The notes under the pieces are model-generated. The model did not search any database. It was not told the origin of the DNA and saw only the letters and a program-made list of their open reading frames with translations. Of a stretch of DNA of 64,000 nucleotides, positions 48,977 to 59,817 are shown piece by piece. Made by a program: the position numbers and the translations under genes. The DNA comes from Lyophyllum atratum (Eukaryota; Basidiomycota; Agaricomycetes; Agaricales; Lyophyllaceae), in the NCBI GenBank assembly GCA_014905825.1, contig JACGCN010000025.1:744001-808000 (forward strand), given 5' to 3'. Numbering within the stretch: the stretch's first letter is position 1; every line of letters begins with the position of its first letter.

Positions 48977-49486
48977 ACAAATTCTGGGAATGGAATGGGG
49001 TCATAGATATGTAGAACTCAATCTTAATTACGATATAGAGATAATATTATTTGTGGACATGCTGAACGGTGACCGATATCCCGCTTTAAGTTGTGCCATT
49101 TAGCGGGCTCGTGCACCAGCAACTGGGGACTATATAAGAGGTAGGGGAGGAAGATAAAAACTCGAGTCTGCAGGAATGAAGTCTGAACGACTCTGAAGGC
49201 CTGATGATACACTGTCTCATCACTCATAACAGTGACTCAAGACACAGACACGACTGAGCGGGAATGCTGTTGATTTTCTCGGTCCCTATTATGTGAAAAC
49301 CGAGCCAGGGATGTATCGTAAGTCATTCCGAGTCGAAAACTACTTTTTGATATCGCTGGGAGATACAGAAGTGTGATAAGCGGATGACCCTGCTGATGAG
49401 ATCCGGGTGGACGGAAACTGAGCTAGATGGGATGCCGGGCGGATGTGGGACGAGATGTATATGATAGATAAAACAGGCAGAGCAAC
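48977..49486. other. convergent intergenic region
   Basis: Between the convergent thioesterase and RPS27 stops; expected to hold both polyadenylation regions. AT-rich at 49010-49060. No gene seen. Confidence 0.5.
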
Positions 49487-49920
49487 CTAGTTCTTTCTAC
49501 GGAATGAGGAGCCTGAAAATTGCACAAGAATTAGAGGTCCGTGCGTCATTACCGATGAAAAAAAAAGACGTACCCTCCGTCAACCTCGCCTTTCCACCTG
49601 TAGGTTGGCACAGGACGCTAGAGCACGACCCACAGAGAACAACGGTTTGTGCGTGTGAGAACACAGTCGAGATGGCGAAGCATCCTAGGGGGAGAAAGTA
49701 AGCACTGGTTTGTGCCAGAAGAGATAAGATGACAGCGTACCTGAGCATTTAACGTCCATGAAGTAAGAATTCGGCGACTGCACAAGTCGCTTGAGCTTGT
49801 GCTGCCTCCTCTCGGTCTCGGGGGAAGGGTTAAGAAGATCGACGGCGAGGACCTGTAGGAGTCAGACGAGTATCATGAGCAGCGATTCGTGATATGGGGC
49901 GCAGAAACGGCACACACCAT
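49487..49920 (-). CDS. RPS27: 40S ribosomal protein S27 (eS27)
   Basis: Small-subunit zinc-ribbon ribosomal protein, cytoplasmic. The start codon at 49918-49920, in a strong GCCACCATGG setting, is the whole coding part of exon 1; an intron begins directly after ATG. Exon 2 reads [37 protein letters not shown], exon 3 [38 protein letters not shown], and a last short exon gives SSFRRKN. The four zinc cysteines (CSGC and CGSC) are intact. About 83 residues, normal length. The early intron is typical of fungal ribosomal-protein genes. Shares a 1.1 kb divergent region with the BTG-domain gene. Confidence 0.95.
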
Positions 49921-51058
49921 GGTGGCTTTTGATGCTGTAGAGGTTTGAGAGCGATTACCGGTTTTTGGTCGCGATGCGATGGGGTAACTTGTGTGGATGA
50001 GATGAAAAACAAGGTTCAGCCTGCGCTCGGCGGGGTTTGAATGTTACATGCCCGCTTCGGCACCGTCTTGACTCTTTTGACCGAAATTTTACTCAAATTT
50101 TACTCAAGGTTATGTCACGTAACTGACTCCATGCTGACTCCCCGTTTATCTACCAATTGCAACATGTACGCAGTATGATTTTCTACTCACAAAAGGATGT
50201 GTGAGACTACCTGGGAATGGATCGAGAACTCGAGAATGGAAGTAATGATCCTATCTTACAGCAGCTATTTACAAAGTCATGATCGAGCGCATGCAGAGCG
50301 AACGAATAGGAATGACAGCGAGGGACTTGGTTATTGTTTTCTAGGACAGGCGTCGGGTTCTGCGGGCGCAAGGTGGGCCGCGCGCATCAGACCTGAAGGA
50401 AGCTCTGATTAACAAGGTCTTTGTCCACGTAAAGACAAAGTTGAGCGCCGGGTCGCGACGGATATGGGAGGGAGACGAAAATAAGCTGACGTTGGGATGC
50501 CAAAGGCTATTGTTCACGGGGAACGGAGTACAAGGACGCTGGAAGGAGAAGGAGGAGAAGGAACGACGAGGGACGCGGTGATTGCCGCGCTCACGTGCGC
50601 AATTGTCCTTTGTTCCTCGACCAAGTTTCTTTTGTCCTCGCAGCGTGGCGGACGGAAGAATGGGCTTTCATAATGCACATCAGTTCATTATCGCATCTAA
50701 CGCCGTTCCTATAAAGATCCTGGAAAACTGACCTTTGCATCCTCACCGGACTCGGCCCACTCTCTCCAGTCCCCACTAATTCAGAACCAGGGATACCCCT
50801 GCTCCAGGTCGCTCATTCTTTCCACCTTTAGGTTTGCCTTCCTCGATTGTTCATCTTCTCGGTAAAAGCTGATTAATGTCCGCAGATTCATTTTCTTGCT
50901 CCACGTTTGACGGCCTCTTTCTTACTCTCTACACTCAGCCTCTCCGTCGTCTTCAGCGAGTCTCTTAGCCGCATCACGTTTCGCAGGTCGATCCATTCTT
51001 CGCTCTTAACACCCACTCAGTATATCTTCTTACGTCGTTCTGAACGTCTTCACCTACA
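49921..51058. other. divergent promoter region, RPS27 / BTG gene
   Basis: Intergenic region with purine-rich plus-strand blocks at 50480-50580 and a long pyrimidine-rich stretch at 50900-51055 leading into the BTG start. It probably contains both promoters and a CT-rich leader of the BTG gene. No supported ORF. Confidence 0.55.
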
Positions 51059-52009
51059 ATGTCCGCTACCACTTCCACCTCTGTCAACCTTGCCCTCACT
51101 GTTGCACACGCCATCTCCTACCTCACTCGCCCCTTGATCGCTTCCCATTCGGCAACTGCGATCATCAAGCTGCAACTTATCCTTGAGGCAAACCTGACAG
51201 CCCTTTACGCCCCCACCTGGGTTGTAAAAGAGCCCCTCCGTGGTTCCGGCCGCCGCTGCCTCACCTTCTCCCCTGACTGCCTCCCACCACGACCTATTTA
51301 CGCTGCATGCATCTCAGCTGGTGTTCAGTGGTTTGAATGGATTTCTGCCCTTGGCAATAAGGAATTCGACCTCTTCGTTGACCCTGGATGTGTCTCTGTC
51401 CGCTTCGGCCGTAAGAACACGCCCAACGGAAGGTTTATCACAGTCTGGGTTGATGAGATTGCTTCACCTGCCGCTGAGAAGCCTCTTTTCGAGGCCTTCC
51501 AGGCGCCGAAGTCGCAGTCCAAGACCCTGGCGCAGCAGCTCCTTGAGGATGACCACGAGGATGACGACCAACTTTTCTCCATGATCGCTCACGAGATCAA
51601 CGCCCCCACCTGGACGACCCCCATTCACGCTCAATTCCCTGCTCCTATCCGGTCACTCTCCCCTCTCTCCGCCATTTCTGCACACTCACGATCCAGCTCC
51701 CGCTCGTCCAACTCGAGCTCGACCTTCTCATCGTCAGCAGCCTCCTCCTCCACATCCCTGTCCACCACTTCCTGCGCTTCTGCTTCAGACTCCACGAAGT
51801 CCAAGCAATCCCGCCGCGAGAGGGCGAGGCAAGCTCATGTCTTCATTGACACTAGCAAGACTGAGGTGACACCCTATGACGGTGGCAAGACCACCGTTCT
51901 GACGGGTGGCGTCATGCTTGGCGGCGCCCGTGCTGCTCCCAAGCCCACTATTAAGGTGGTTAGACCCACGAGTGGAGCCGCCGCTAGCTGGCGCTCGACT
52001 TCCGCTTAA
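51059..52009 (+). CDS. BTG/Tob-domain anti-proliferative-type protein
   Basis: Single-exon gene of 316 residues. The N-terminal 115 residues form a BTG/Tob domain: TVAHAISYLTRPLIASHSATAIIKLQLILEANLTALYAPTWVVKEPLRGSGRRCLTFSPDCLPPRPIYAACISAGV, and EFDLFVDPGCVSVRFG. In animals this domain binds the Caf1/Pop2 deadenylase and promotes mRNA decay; the same is likely but unproved here. Residues about 210-250 are a serine-rich linker (SRSSSRSSNSSSTFSSSAASSSTS), then KSKQSRRERARQAHVF. The C-terminus has DGGKTTVLTGGVMLGGA. Codon use is strongly C-ending, and the gene has no introns, unlike its neighbours; both suggest high expression. Only the domain assignment is firm. Confidence 0.88.
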   Translation: MSATTSTSVNLALTVAHAISYLTRPLIASHSATAIIKLQLILEANLTALYAPTWVVKEPLRGSGRRCLTFSPDCLPPRPIYAACISAGVQWFEWISALGNKEFDLFVDPGCVSVRFGRKNTPNGRFITVWVDEIASPAAEKPLFEAFQAPKSQSKTLAQQLLEDDHEDDDQLFSMIAHEINAPTWTTPIHAQFPAPIRSLSPLSAISAHSRSSSRSSNSSSTFSSSAASSSTSLSTTSCASASDSTKSKQSRRERARQAHVFIDTSKTEVTPYDGGKTTVLTGGVMLGGARAAPKPTIKVVRPTSGAAASWRSTSA

Positions 52010-53353
52010 ACCCTTTATGCGATACTGGATATCCTGCAACGCTTTTGACACGAAGAACTCCGACGTGGCTTCCATTCTTATTCTCTTCGACGCATATTCA
52101 TGAAAACTAAACACGTTTCTACGAACACTGGACCCTGCTCATATCGTATATTACCACCTGCATTGCATTATATCTCTAACTCACGTATCCTTCACCAACC
52201 CCATCCCCAGATCCGATGTGTAGCATTTCCCCCCTCCTTGCCGCCCTGCATCTTTGCATCTTGTTCCTCGACGAACTTTATGGTTATTCTAAGACTCGCT
52301 TTAATTATTGTAATCTTGTTTTTCCGCGTTTACGCCCTTCCACCCCATCTGTATCTTGCTGTCGACCGTTGCCATACCTGGCCTGGTGTATAACATCTGA
52401 CCTTTTTGGACATCCCAAGTGGAATGTGAAGGCATATGCCTGCTTCATCAGTCCAAGCACATTCTGTATTTCCCGTTGTACGCAGGTTGTGCTCTGTTTC
52501 TTGAGCGAATAAATTAATGAGTAGCTGGCGCTGAAGCTTGAAGCTTGAATATTTGAATACTCAAGGTCCCATGTGCTCATTGTACCGAAAGCGATCCCTC
52601 ACCTATTCCTTCAATATTATTTTGTTGACTCGATATTCACGAGCAGACTTGCAGGCCTGTCCGAGTCAGTGTTTGGTTTTACATAAATGACATCCGGAAT
52701 AAGGTTGATGAAATGACGGCATTTCATTAATCTGCTCCTTGTGTTTGTGGCAAGGTGTGGCGCGCAAAGGAACATATCTACAAATTACCTGCGCAAGCCA
52801 AAACAACTCCTTCGTATGGAGCTTTGGAGTAGGGAGAAGCCTGGAGAGTTATGCACTGTGAATGGCGACTCCGTTGTCAATTTGTATGTATGATACGCGC
52901 CAGTGCCGGGTGCCTCTGAGTCATGGAATTATTAGCCCACAATGATTGGTAGGCTACCGAGGTGGTGAGACGGAGAAAGAGAGTGGCGTAGCTGAAGAAA
53001 CTCATGAATGACTTAAACTATATCTTGAAGTCACTCGTCGCGGGTGGCGACTTAGGAACGCGCGTTTGTTGCCTTCGGCCGTAATAGGCTTCAAAGTACA
53101 CATAAAAGACCCCAATGTGTAGCTCCATAATGACTATCCCGGCCTACAGCAGATCCTAAGCACCACATCTGTGTCTCCGAGCAGTGAAAAATGCAAGCTA
53201 TGACAGGTTAACGGAAGGATTTGGGACTCCGCGAAACTTGGAAACCAGACGTCATGGAGCTGGTAGTAGGCCCCGCATTACCCTGTGTCTCGAATATAAA
53301 AGAGGTTCGAATGGACGTGCGACCTCTTAACACCCCCACCCCCACCTTTCGCT
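52010..53353. other. gene-poor interval with BTG 3' end
   Basis: The first few hundred bases are T-rich and probably the 3' untranslated region of the BTG gene. The rest shows no recognisable coding sequence, repeat or RNA. The stretch at 53300-53350 is C-rich just before the next small ORF. Confidence 0.5.
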
Positions 53354-53722
53354 ATGGCTGCACAGTCCATCGAACAGCAGAAACAGGAGTATTCAAGGCA
53401 GTTGGCGGCATACACCTTCCGACAGTGGAACGCTGTCCGACAAGCCCAATCTCCCCTCCCCGAACGAAAACCTAAGCCGACGGCGAGAAGGCCCAGCCAC
53501 GGCACCACTCCCAAGAGGGACGTTACACGAAATGGTGACAGGCATGAGCAGACCCGGAATGTTGACAAAAACGGTGAGCACCCCAGGCCTCCGCCAAGCG
53601 ATGCTGTCATACTGACGTCGAATGCGCATCGAGAAGGCGGTGGTGATCGCACATTATTGCCAGTACGAGACACGTCAAGGGAACGTCTGAAAAACGAAAC
53701 TCGGGTACCAGCAAAACGCTGA
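53354..53722 (+). CDS. small basic protein, unrecognised
   Basis: Uninterrupted frame of 122 residues starting MAAQSIEQQKQEYSRQLAAYTFRQWNAVRQAQ. The first 30 residues look helical and like genuine coding sequence; the rest is rich in Arg, Pro and Lys with low complexity (KPKPTARRPSHG, VRDTSRERLKNETRVPAKR). The upstream context gctATGGctg is acceptable for a start. I do not recognise the family. Small Agaricomycete-specific proteins with a YxxRQW-like start are my closest memory, but this is weak. The alternative is a chance frame. Confidence 0.45.
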   Translation: MAAQSIEQQKQEYSRQLAAYTFRQWNAVRQAQSPLPERKPKPTARRPSHGTTPKRDVTRNGDRHEQTRNVDKNGEHPRPPPSDAVILTSNAHREGGGDRTLLPVRDTSRERLKNETRVPAKR

Positions 53723-55312
53723 GCGACCATCTTTATGTCAGTGAAATCCATGCTGCAGTAAACCGAATACCCAAACCCAGTCAGAGAGTCTGTTTATGAA
53801 CACCACGCACACGAACGAACCATCGTCATACGCGCTCCGCTCGCACATAATCTCAATAGTTTCGCCTTCCACCTTGGTCATGTAGCATAGTTGTAGATAT
53901 TATTACCGACGCTTTTTGTACCACCATACCATTCAAGATATGCACGCTCGGATCCGGAATCTGTCACCCATAGATACTGTGGTGAAAATCTGTCTGGAAT
54001 ACGTCATAATTTATATGACTAGTCTAGAGCTCATCACAGATGTTGTCAGCGAAGGCACCGAACCAGCACTGTCAACGTCGGCAAGAACCAATCGACGAGA
54101 GATAGGCGTGGAGCGAACATGTCACTGATTTCCCCAAAGATTCTGAAGAAGACCAGGAGACTTCGATTTCCAACGCGGGAACGACGCATACAGATGTACA
54201 GTCCATTAGATTTCAAGTCAGCTGCCCTAGCCAAGCCGTTGAACGTTGAACTCCCCATAGGACTATATAGCAATTCTGGGATGCACGCAGAGATGGTTCA
54301 CGTCACTAGGACAGCCTCATATGGGGACACGAAGGCAAACGATTTCGCGAGTGAAGCGGTAGCCAGTATCAAGGAGGGACAAAGTGGCTGGTGCGGAAAC
54401 GACAACATGGAGAGAAGGAGTGGCAGTCTGTTCATTTCTAGATAGGCTCCTTTCGCTGCGGATACATCCAGCAGCAAAGCTAACAAGACACAGCAAATAA
54501 ACGGCCAATAGGTTGCCAGTGAGTCAACGCAGGGTATGCCCATAGCCATACCACAGAGGATGATAAGCCGAGATTTCCACTTTATATAAAGCAAGGTCGC
54601 AAGCAAATGAGCCGACTTTCCCAGAGCTCAGGTTTCATCTACGTGCCACGGTGGAAAGCGAAGTAACCCAACCGTCCGCGTCAAGTCCCTGTTACATTGC
54701 TTAATTCATGTCTGCAGAAGGAAAGAACGCTGGCTGGATGCACTGACATCAAATAGAATGGTAGATACGATAGCTCACCAGTCCAGCTTCTGTAATTTTC
54801 CAGGAATATAGCCTGCTATTCAATACGATCGACATACCACGTCGTTATACCGACCTGCTAGAGGCGCTAGACAAAACCGGCCTGAGATTCCTTGACCAAC
54901 TTCCAGGTAGATGTTAAATAATGCCATCAGACAATGATTGCCCGAAATCACGATAATTGAAACGGAAGGACGCGTTGTAAACGCGACCGGCCTCGTATCA
55001 GGCTGTGTTAACACAGGTCGGCACCTAAGATTACTGGGCTCTACTTTCTCCTCTTTGACGCGGCTGGGAATGGTAGGAGAGATTAGCCAGCTGAGGGTTT
55101 GACGTACTTCGACACTGGCCATGGACAGGCGTTGGACGTTGTTTTCTTGAGGAAGGGAAGAATAGAAAATGTCACGGGATTTCGCGTAGATAGCTTTGAA
55201 TCTCAGATCTGCGGGTAACTCGAGTCCCCAACGGTTTGGACTGTTTCCACCAGCCACCAAACCGGATCCTCGCTCCCCCGCCGGTGTCTAATCTTCGAGC
55301 AGGACAGACACT
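53723..55312. other. gene-poor interval before BIO2
   Basis: Large interval with no recognised protein. Short frames exist on both strands (for example near 54119-54445), but none has convincing composition or splice structure, except the low-confidence minus frame at 54820-55260 described separately. Confidence 0.4.
54820..55260 (-). CDS. hypothetical protein, low confidence
   Basis: Open frame of 146 residues reading MVAGGNSPNRWGLELPADLRFKAIYAKSRDIFYSSLPQENNVQRLSMASVEVRQTLSWLI at its start, with coding-like composition for the first 75 residues (to about VKEEKVEPSN) and less so after. It begins 52 bp from the divergent BIO2 start. A GT near 55030 could be a donor to a downstream exon that I cannot place. 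No family recognised. It may be the first exon of a small gene, or chance. Confidence 0.3.
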   Translation of the reverse strand: MVAGGNSPNRWGLELPADLRFKAIYAKSRDIFYSSLPQENNVQRLSMASVEVRQTLSWLISPTIPSRVKEEKVEPSNLRCRPVLTQPDTRPVAFTTRPSVSIIVISGNHCLMALFNIYLEVGQGISGRFCLAPLAGRYNDVVCRSY

Positions 55313-56879
55313 ATGTTTTCCGCTATGCCTCTTCGACGCTCGGCTCAGTTTACGCGAACTCTAGCCACCCATGCCTCTAATCCCCGCACCGTCGGGACCG
55401 CTCCACGAACTTGGGCAAGGAAGGAGATTCAAGCTATCTACGACACCCCCTTGCTCGACTTGGTGTTCCGTGCTTCATCCATTCATCGCCAGCATCACGA
55501 TCCCAGCAAGATACAGCTATGCACCCTCATGAACATCAAGAGTATGTCTAGCGCCCCTCTATCACCTTGCTGCTGATCCGACTTCCATTTCGCAGCCGGA
55601 GGGTGCTCAGAGGACTGTGAGTCGTTTCGTTCACTTTCCAGTCAACCATCGAGCATGATCCAGGCTCCTACTGTTCACAATCGTCGCGTTATGATACCGC
55701 CACCAAGGCTTCTCGCCTAGTGCAGCTGGAACCTGTACTTGAGGCAGCTCGGAAGGCGAAAGAGAACGGAAGCACTCGTTTTTGCATGGGTGCTGCTTGG
55801 AGAGATCTTGCTGGCCGTAAGAGTGGCTTTGAGCGAATTTTAGAGATGGTCCGCGGGGTCCGCGGCATGGGGATGGAAGTTTGCACAACTCTCGGTATGC
55901 TCTCTCCAGAACAGGCGCGACAGCTCAAGGAAGCGTAAGGATTGCTCTCTTGTGTCATTTCAAACGTATTGATCAATCCACAGGGGACTGACTGCTTATA
56001 ACCATAATCTCGATACATCTCGAGAATTTTACCCTCAAGTAGGTCATATACGTATGCAAGTCAAGGCGAAATTTGATCGCTATATCTGCCCCAAAGGTCA
56101 TCACCACGCGATCATATGACGAACGGTTAGACACTATCACCGCTGTACGCGACGCTGGAATTAGTGTATGCTCCGGAGGCATTCTTGGACTGGGAGAATC
56201 TGACGCAGACCGTGTTGGCTTGATTTGGGAGGTTTCGAAGTACGTCCAGTCCTTTTTGCCTAGAAATTCGGGGTTCTGATTCCGACTCCATCTTCGTCTA
56301 GCATGCCGGAACATCCTGAATCTTTCCCTGTCAACGCTCTTGTCCCCATTGCTGGGACACCTCTAGAAAAGAACGAGGTCGGTACACCGATGTTTCTCCC
56401 GCGTATCGTTGGGTGATTCTTGAAATAGGTTGTTCCTTACCACACGCTTATTCGCACGATTGCGACTGCTCGGATCGTACTACCCAGCACCATTATTCGC
56501 CTCGCAGCAGGAAGGAACACCCTTGCCGAATCGGAACAAGCAATGTGTTTCATGGCCGGCGCGAATGCTGTTTTCACTGGGGAGCAAATGCTAACGACAC
56601 CGTGTAAGGTCTCCTGACCTACCTATCTTAGCCGTGATCCTGACTCTCCGGGCTTCTTCTTTCCTTCGTCTAGGTTCACCCTGGGACGAGGTCAGTAAGG
56701 CATTACATATATATCAACCATCCACTAAAATCTTTCGAAAATCTCAGGATAAGGCGATGATGGACCGTTGGGGCCTGACGGGTATGCAGAGCTTCGAGCA
56801 ACCGAGTGTTGCCCAGAAAGAGGGCTCTCGCTTGGAGGTCGAACCTAAAAAGGCGCAGTCCTCAGATGCTGCTCTTTAA
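55313..56879 (+). CDS. BIO2: biotin synthase (radical SAM)
   Basis: Inserts sulphur into dethiobiotin in mitochondria, last step of biotin synthesis. Start at 55313; [24 protein letters not shown] is a typical mitochondrial presequence. Then [41 protein letters not shown] 21-nt exon (55596-55616) encodes TGGCSED and the next exon completes [10 protein letters not shown], so the radical-SAM motif CxxxCxxC is split by introns after the first Cys and inside the second. The core continues [58 protein letters not shown] [30 protein letters not shown] and [10 protein letters not shown], with [18 protein letters not shown]. The C-terminus is [13 protein letters not shown]. The catalytic Cys and Arg are present. 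Complete. Confidence 0.95.
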
Positions 56880-57604
56880 CGCGCAGACCTAAAGCTTATT
56901 AGATGGTTCGTTTTCGGTGCCGACTGCTGAATATCTTTCGCGTTCAACTCAGCTTTCTAGGGACGGCAAGAACCACTATGTCAGATGTAAATTCAGAACA
57001 AGTGTAACGCCTATTGATAGTATGTGTGCCTGAGAATCCCGACGGACCTGGCAATTTGCTTTCCTAATCAGCCCACCTACCGTGACCCCAAGACAAGAGG
57101 CGAGATCCAGCTTTGAACCTCGCGCCAGTGATAGAATACGTGTACACGCAAGCGCCTTCTCTGCCGCACCATTTGAAGTCAGCGCCGGGCTTCTACTTCG
57201 GTAACCTGTCAAAAAAAATGACCTGATCGAGTCGCTCATTGGTCCTGTAACTGTTTGTATCTGGTGCAGACTGGTGTACTAATTTTTCGAACGTTTTAAT
57301 GCAGTCAGCGGAAACAGTGAAGGGTCTTCGAGGCAGGCTTTCTCGGGCTTCCCCTATCTATCGTTGGACGCAGTTGATTCGACAGCTACCTGGCGACCTT
57401 CACCCGCCCCCTGAATAATTCCTATGAAGGACAATCGCGCTCCACGGTTTGTGTACATTTCCTCCCCAGTGTCACGTCAGCGCATTTACCGCCCCTTGGG
57501 GAGAGATTTTTGTTGCTCTGACGTGATATTCTGTTGCATGCTGCCATAAAACTCCATTCTCCGATCCTTGATATTCTGCGCGTGCTCAATTTCCTCGTCG
57601 ATGC
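56880..57604. other. intergenic, tandem plus genes
   Basis: Downstream of BIO2 and upstream of the Rex4-like gene. No supported ORF; the 57440-57600 part is pyrimidine-rich, consistent with a promoter. Confidence 0.5.
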
Positions 57605-58653
57605 ATGTATCCCGCTCCCCCTTCCTCTAGTTTCGACCGCTATGGTCGATATGTCTCACAGTGCCCAGCGACGTGTTATTACGACCAGAATCCGACCCGC
57701 GGCCCATCTGTCCCACTTCCAGTCTCACCCGTCTATCCATCCGGATCTTTCTGGACAACAGAGTACGTATGGTTCGTATTCATGCACCCTGCAAACCACA
57801 AGATTGACATTTCAAACAGAAAGTACGTCAGTGTTGCGGTTGTAGTTGTATATATCGGCACCGTCGAATTAAACCATCGCATCCAAGAAATACCGATGGT
57901 CGCGTGCGTCAACCCTTTGGATATCCGGCCTTTTCCCCCTAAATATGTCCGTCTCCAGCCGCGTCTCTGTCGTCGACTACCGAGGCTCCACTATTTTAGA
58001 CACATTCGTCCGTCCCACGTTAGCGAGCTCAAGTGATTGCGTGTATCGCTCATTGACCCACCCATTAGGCGCCAAATAGAGAATTATAGGCCACAGGAAA
58101 CGGGCTTACAATATAACGACCTGGTGAACGGTAAACAAAGTCTTCCATTTGAGGGTAGACTTGGATCATGTACGCTCGAATGCAGCCCCCCACTTCCAAG
58201 ACGTCCAACTCCGCGTCGCCAATATCATAAAGAATAAAATTATCGTTGGACACAGCTTGTGGAATTTTCTATCGGTGCGCCATATTTCGATGATCCTTTC
58301 CGGATATTTATATTTCCTAAAGGTCTTAGGCTTGTCGCACTCTGCATTGTACACTCGGGATCTGGCGCTATTTAAACCGCTCAGGAAAAAGCTAAAAAGT
58401 AGGTGCGCAGTCAGTCTGCCGACGCTGGTCCATTTTTATATGGGACGTACCGTCGGAATGGGATATGAGGACTCGGTCTGTGATTTCTGATCCTAAGGCA
58501 AATGACCGCGGTTGACTGTTCGTCCAGCTCGAATTCTCCCGGGCTTCTATGGATTTATTCCGATGCTGTGAACAGGTTTTTGAACAGGTGATTTTAGACG
58601 GAGCATGGCCTTGCAATCTCCCCCCTTCGAGCTTTGCACAGTACTATACTTAG
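57605..58653 (+). CDS. Rex4-like RNase H-fold (exonuclease-like) protein, probably inactive
   Basis: Resembles the Rex4/ISG20 branch of DEDDh 3'-5' exonucleases. Start at 57605 (MYPAPPSSSFDRYGRYVSQCPATCYYDQNP), then SPVYPSGSFWTTE, intron, KYVSVA. After a further intron comes RVSVVDYRGSTILDTFVRPT, then QYNDLVNGKQSLPFE, LRVANIIKNKIIVGHSLWNFLSVLGLSHSALYTRDLALFKPLRKKL. After an intron at 58478-58528, SLEFSRASMDLFRCCEQVFEQVILDGAWPCNLPPSSFAQYYT ends at 58653. The acids expected in motif I (DxE), motif II (GHxxxND) and motif III (HxxxxDA) read as V/A, Phe and Phe respectively. So it is likely a non-catalytic RNA- or protein-binding relative. Splicing around 57835-57965 is uncertain, which affects the motif I claim. 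Confidence 0.7.
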
Positions 58654-58743
58654 CAGCTTATTATTAATTGCTTTATTTATTTATTTAATGTGGTATTTGT
58701 GAGATTCGTGAGAAATCACGTCTCCTCATTCTCAAACGCGTCC

Positions 58744-59817
58744 ATGGAGAACCAAGCCCTCCACCCATATCCATCCGGTGTTCCCAGTAACCCTGGGCAG
58801 CCTTCACACTATCCCGATCAGCCCAAGTATGTTCCTTTACTCGTGCTAGAGGTCGTGAAGTTCATGGTTCGGTCCTAGTGATGAGCCTTCCCCACAACTC
58901 CCTTTGAGCGACCACAACAACTGGTACTACCCCTCGCATGGCTACGACTCGGAAGAAGAGACACTAGAATCTGGTTCGCGAGGTGGGAATTGGGGAAACA
59001 AAACAGTGAAAGGCGCCCGATGGGTTCGTCGAGGTAAAATCACGTCATGGGGTCCGGCAATGGATGATTGGGAGGCGAGTTTCTCGTTACAGCTGTTTTA
59101 CCCTCATACCGACCATTTTAGCAGGAAGAAGAACGTGCAAGGAAACGGATAAAGCTTTTACTGCCGCAAGAACGACGATCACCGTCTCCGCCCACCCTTC
59201 CACATTTGCAACGATCGCCTTCTCCTCCTCTTGTTTCACCATACCCCCCTCCTGATCCCCAACATCTTAGTTACGCATCATTCGTTATGGAGAAGTCTGT
59301 TACTCATACATTTCGCTCAAACCTGTTGGACGAGTTGGAGCATGCCACCAATGGCCTTATTGAAGGGGAAGCAACAATGCGAAGGGCCCTAGGCAGGCTG
59401 TGGCAGGCCATGAGTGAAGATCCTGACGAAACCCTTGGGGACTCATCGCTCATCCCCAAGCGAGAGGACGAGGATGCGGATGCGGACGAAGACGACGACC
59501 GTGCTCGAAGACTCGCTCGGGCACCCGACCTTACACCACCCGTGCACAAACTGTTTCTTCTGTCCTATCCCTCTGGTGGCTCACCCGTCTTTGAACCATC
59601 TCATTTTGCTTCTCCAGAGATGCAGCTTGAAACCCTGGAGAAATCATTAGCGACCCTACGAGAACTTCAGGATGACGGACGCGAGTATGTGGAACGGCTG
59701 CAGGAAATACGGGAGGGCCTTGGCGATATTAGAGCGCAACGAGACGGGGTATGGGATCTAGTGCGGGAGAGGGCTGTAACGGAACTTCACGAAGTAGCAT
59801 TGAGCGCGACAAGCTGA
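58744..59817 (+). CDS. Rxt2-like protein, putative Rpd3L histone deacetylase subunit
   Basis: Start at 58744 (MENQALHPYPSGVPSNPGQPSHYP). An intron leads to NDEPSPQLPLSDHNNWYYPSHGYDSEEETLESGSRGGNWGNKTVKGARWVRRGKITSWG. The GN+xxKGARxVRRGK segment resembles the Rxt2 N-terminal domain. Another intron joins DDWEAEEERARKRIKLLLPQ. The second half has FVMEKSVTHTFRSNLLDELEHATNGLIEGEATMRRALGRLWQ, an acidic stretch (KREDEDADADEDDD) and a coiled-coil-like C-terminus (LEKSLATLRELQDDGREYVERLQEIREGLG). Two nearly adjacent introns. The Rxt2 assignment is by memory of motif pattern; chromatin function is inference. About 330 residues. Confidence 0.6.
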
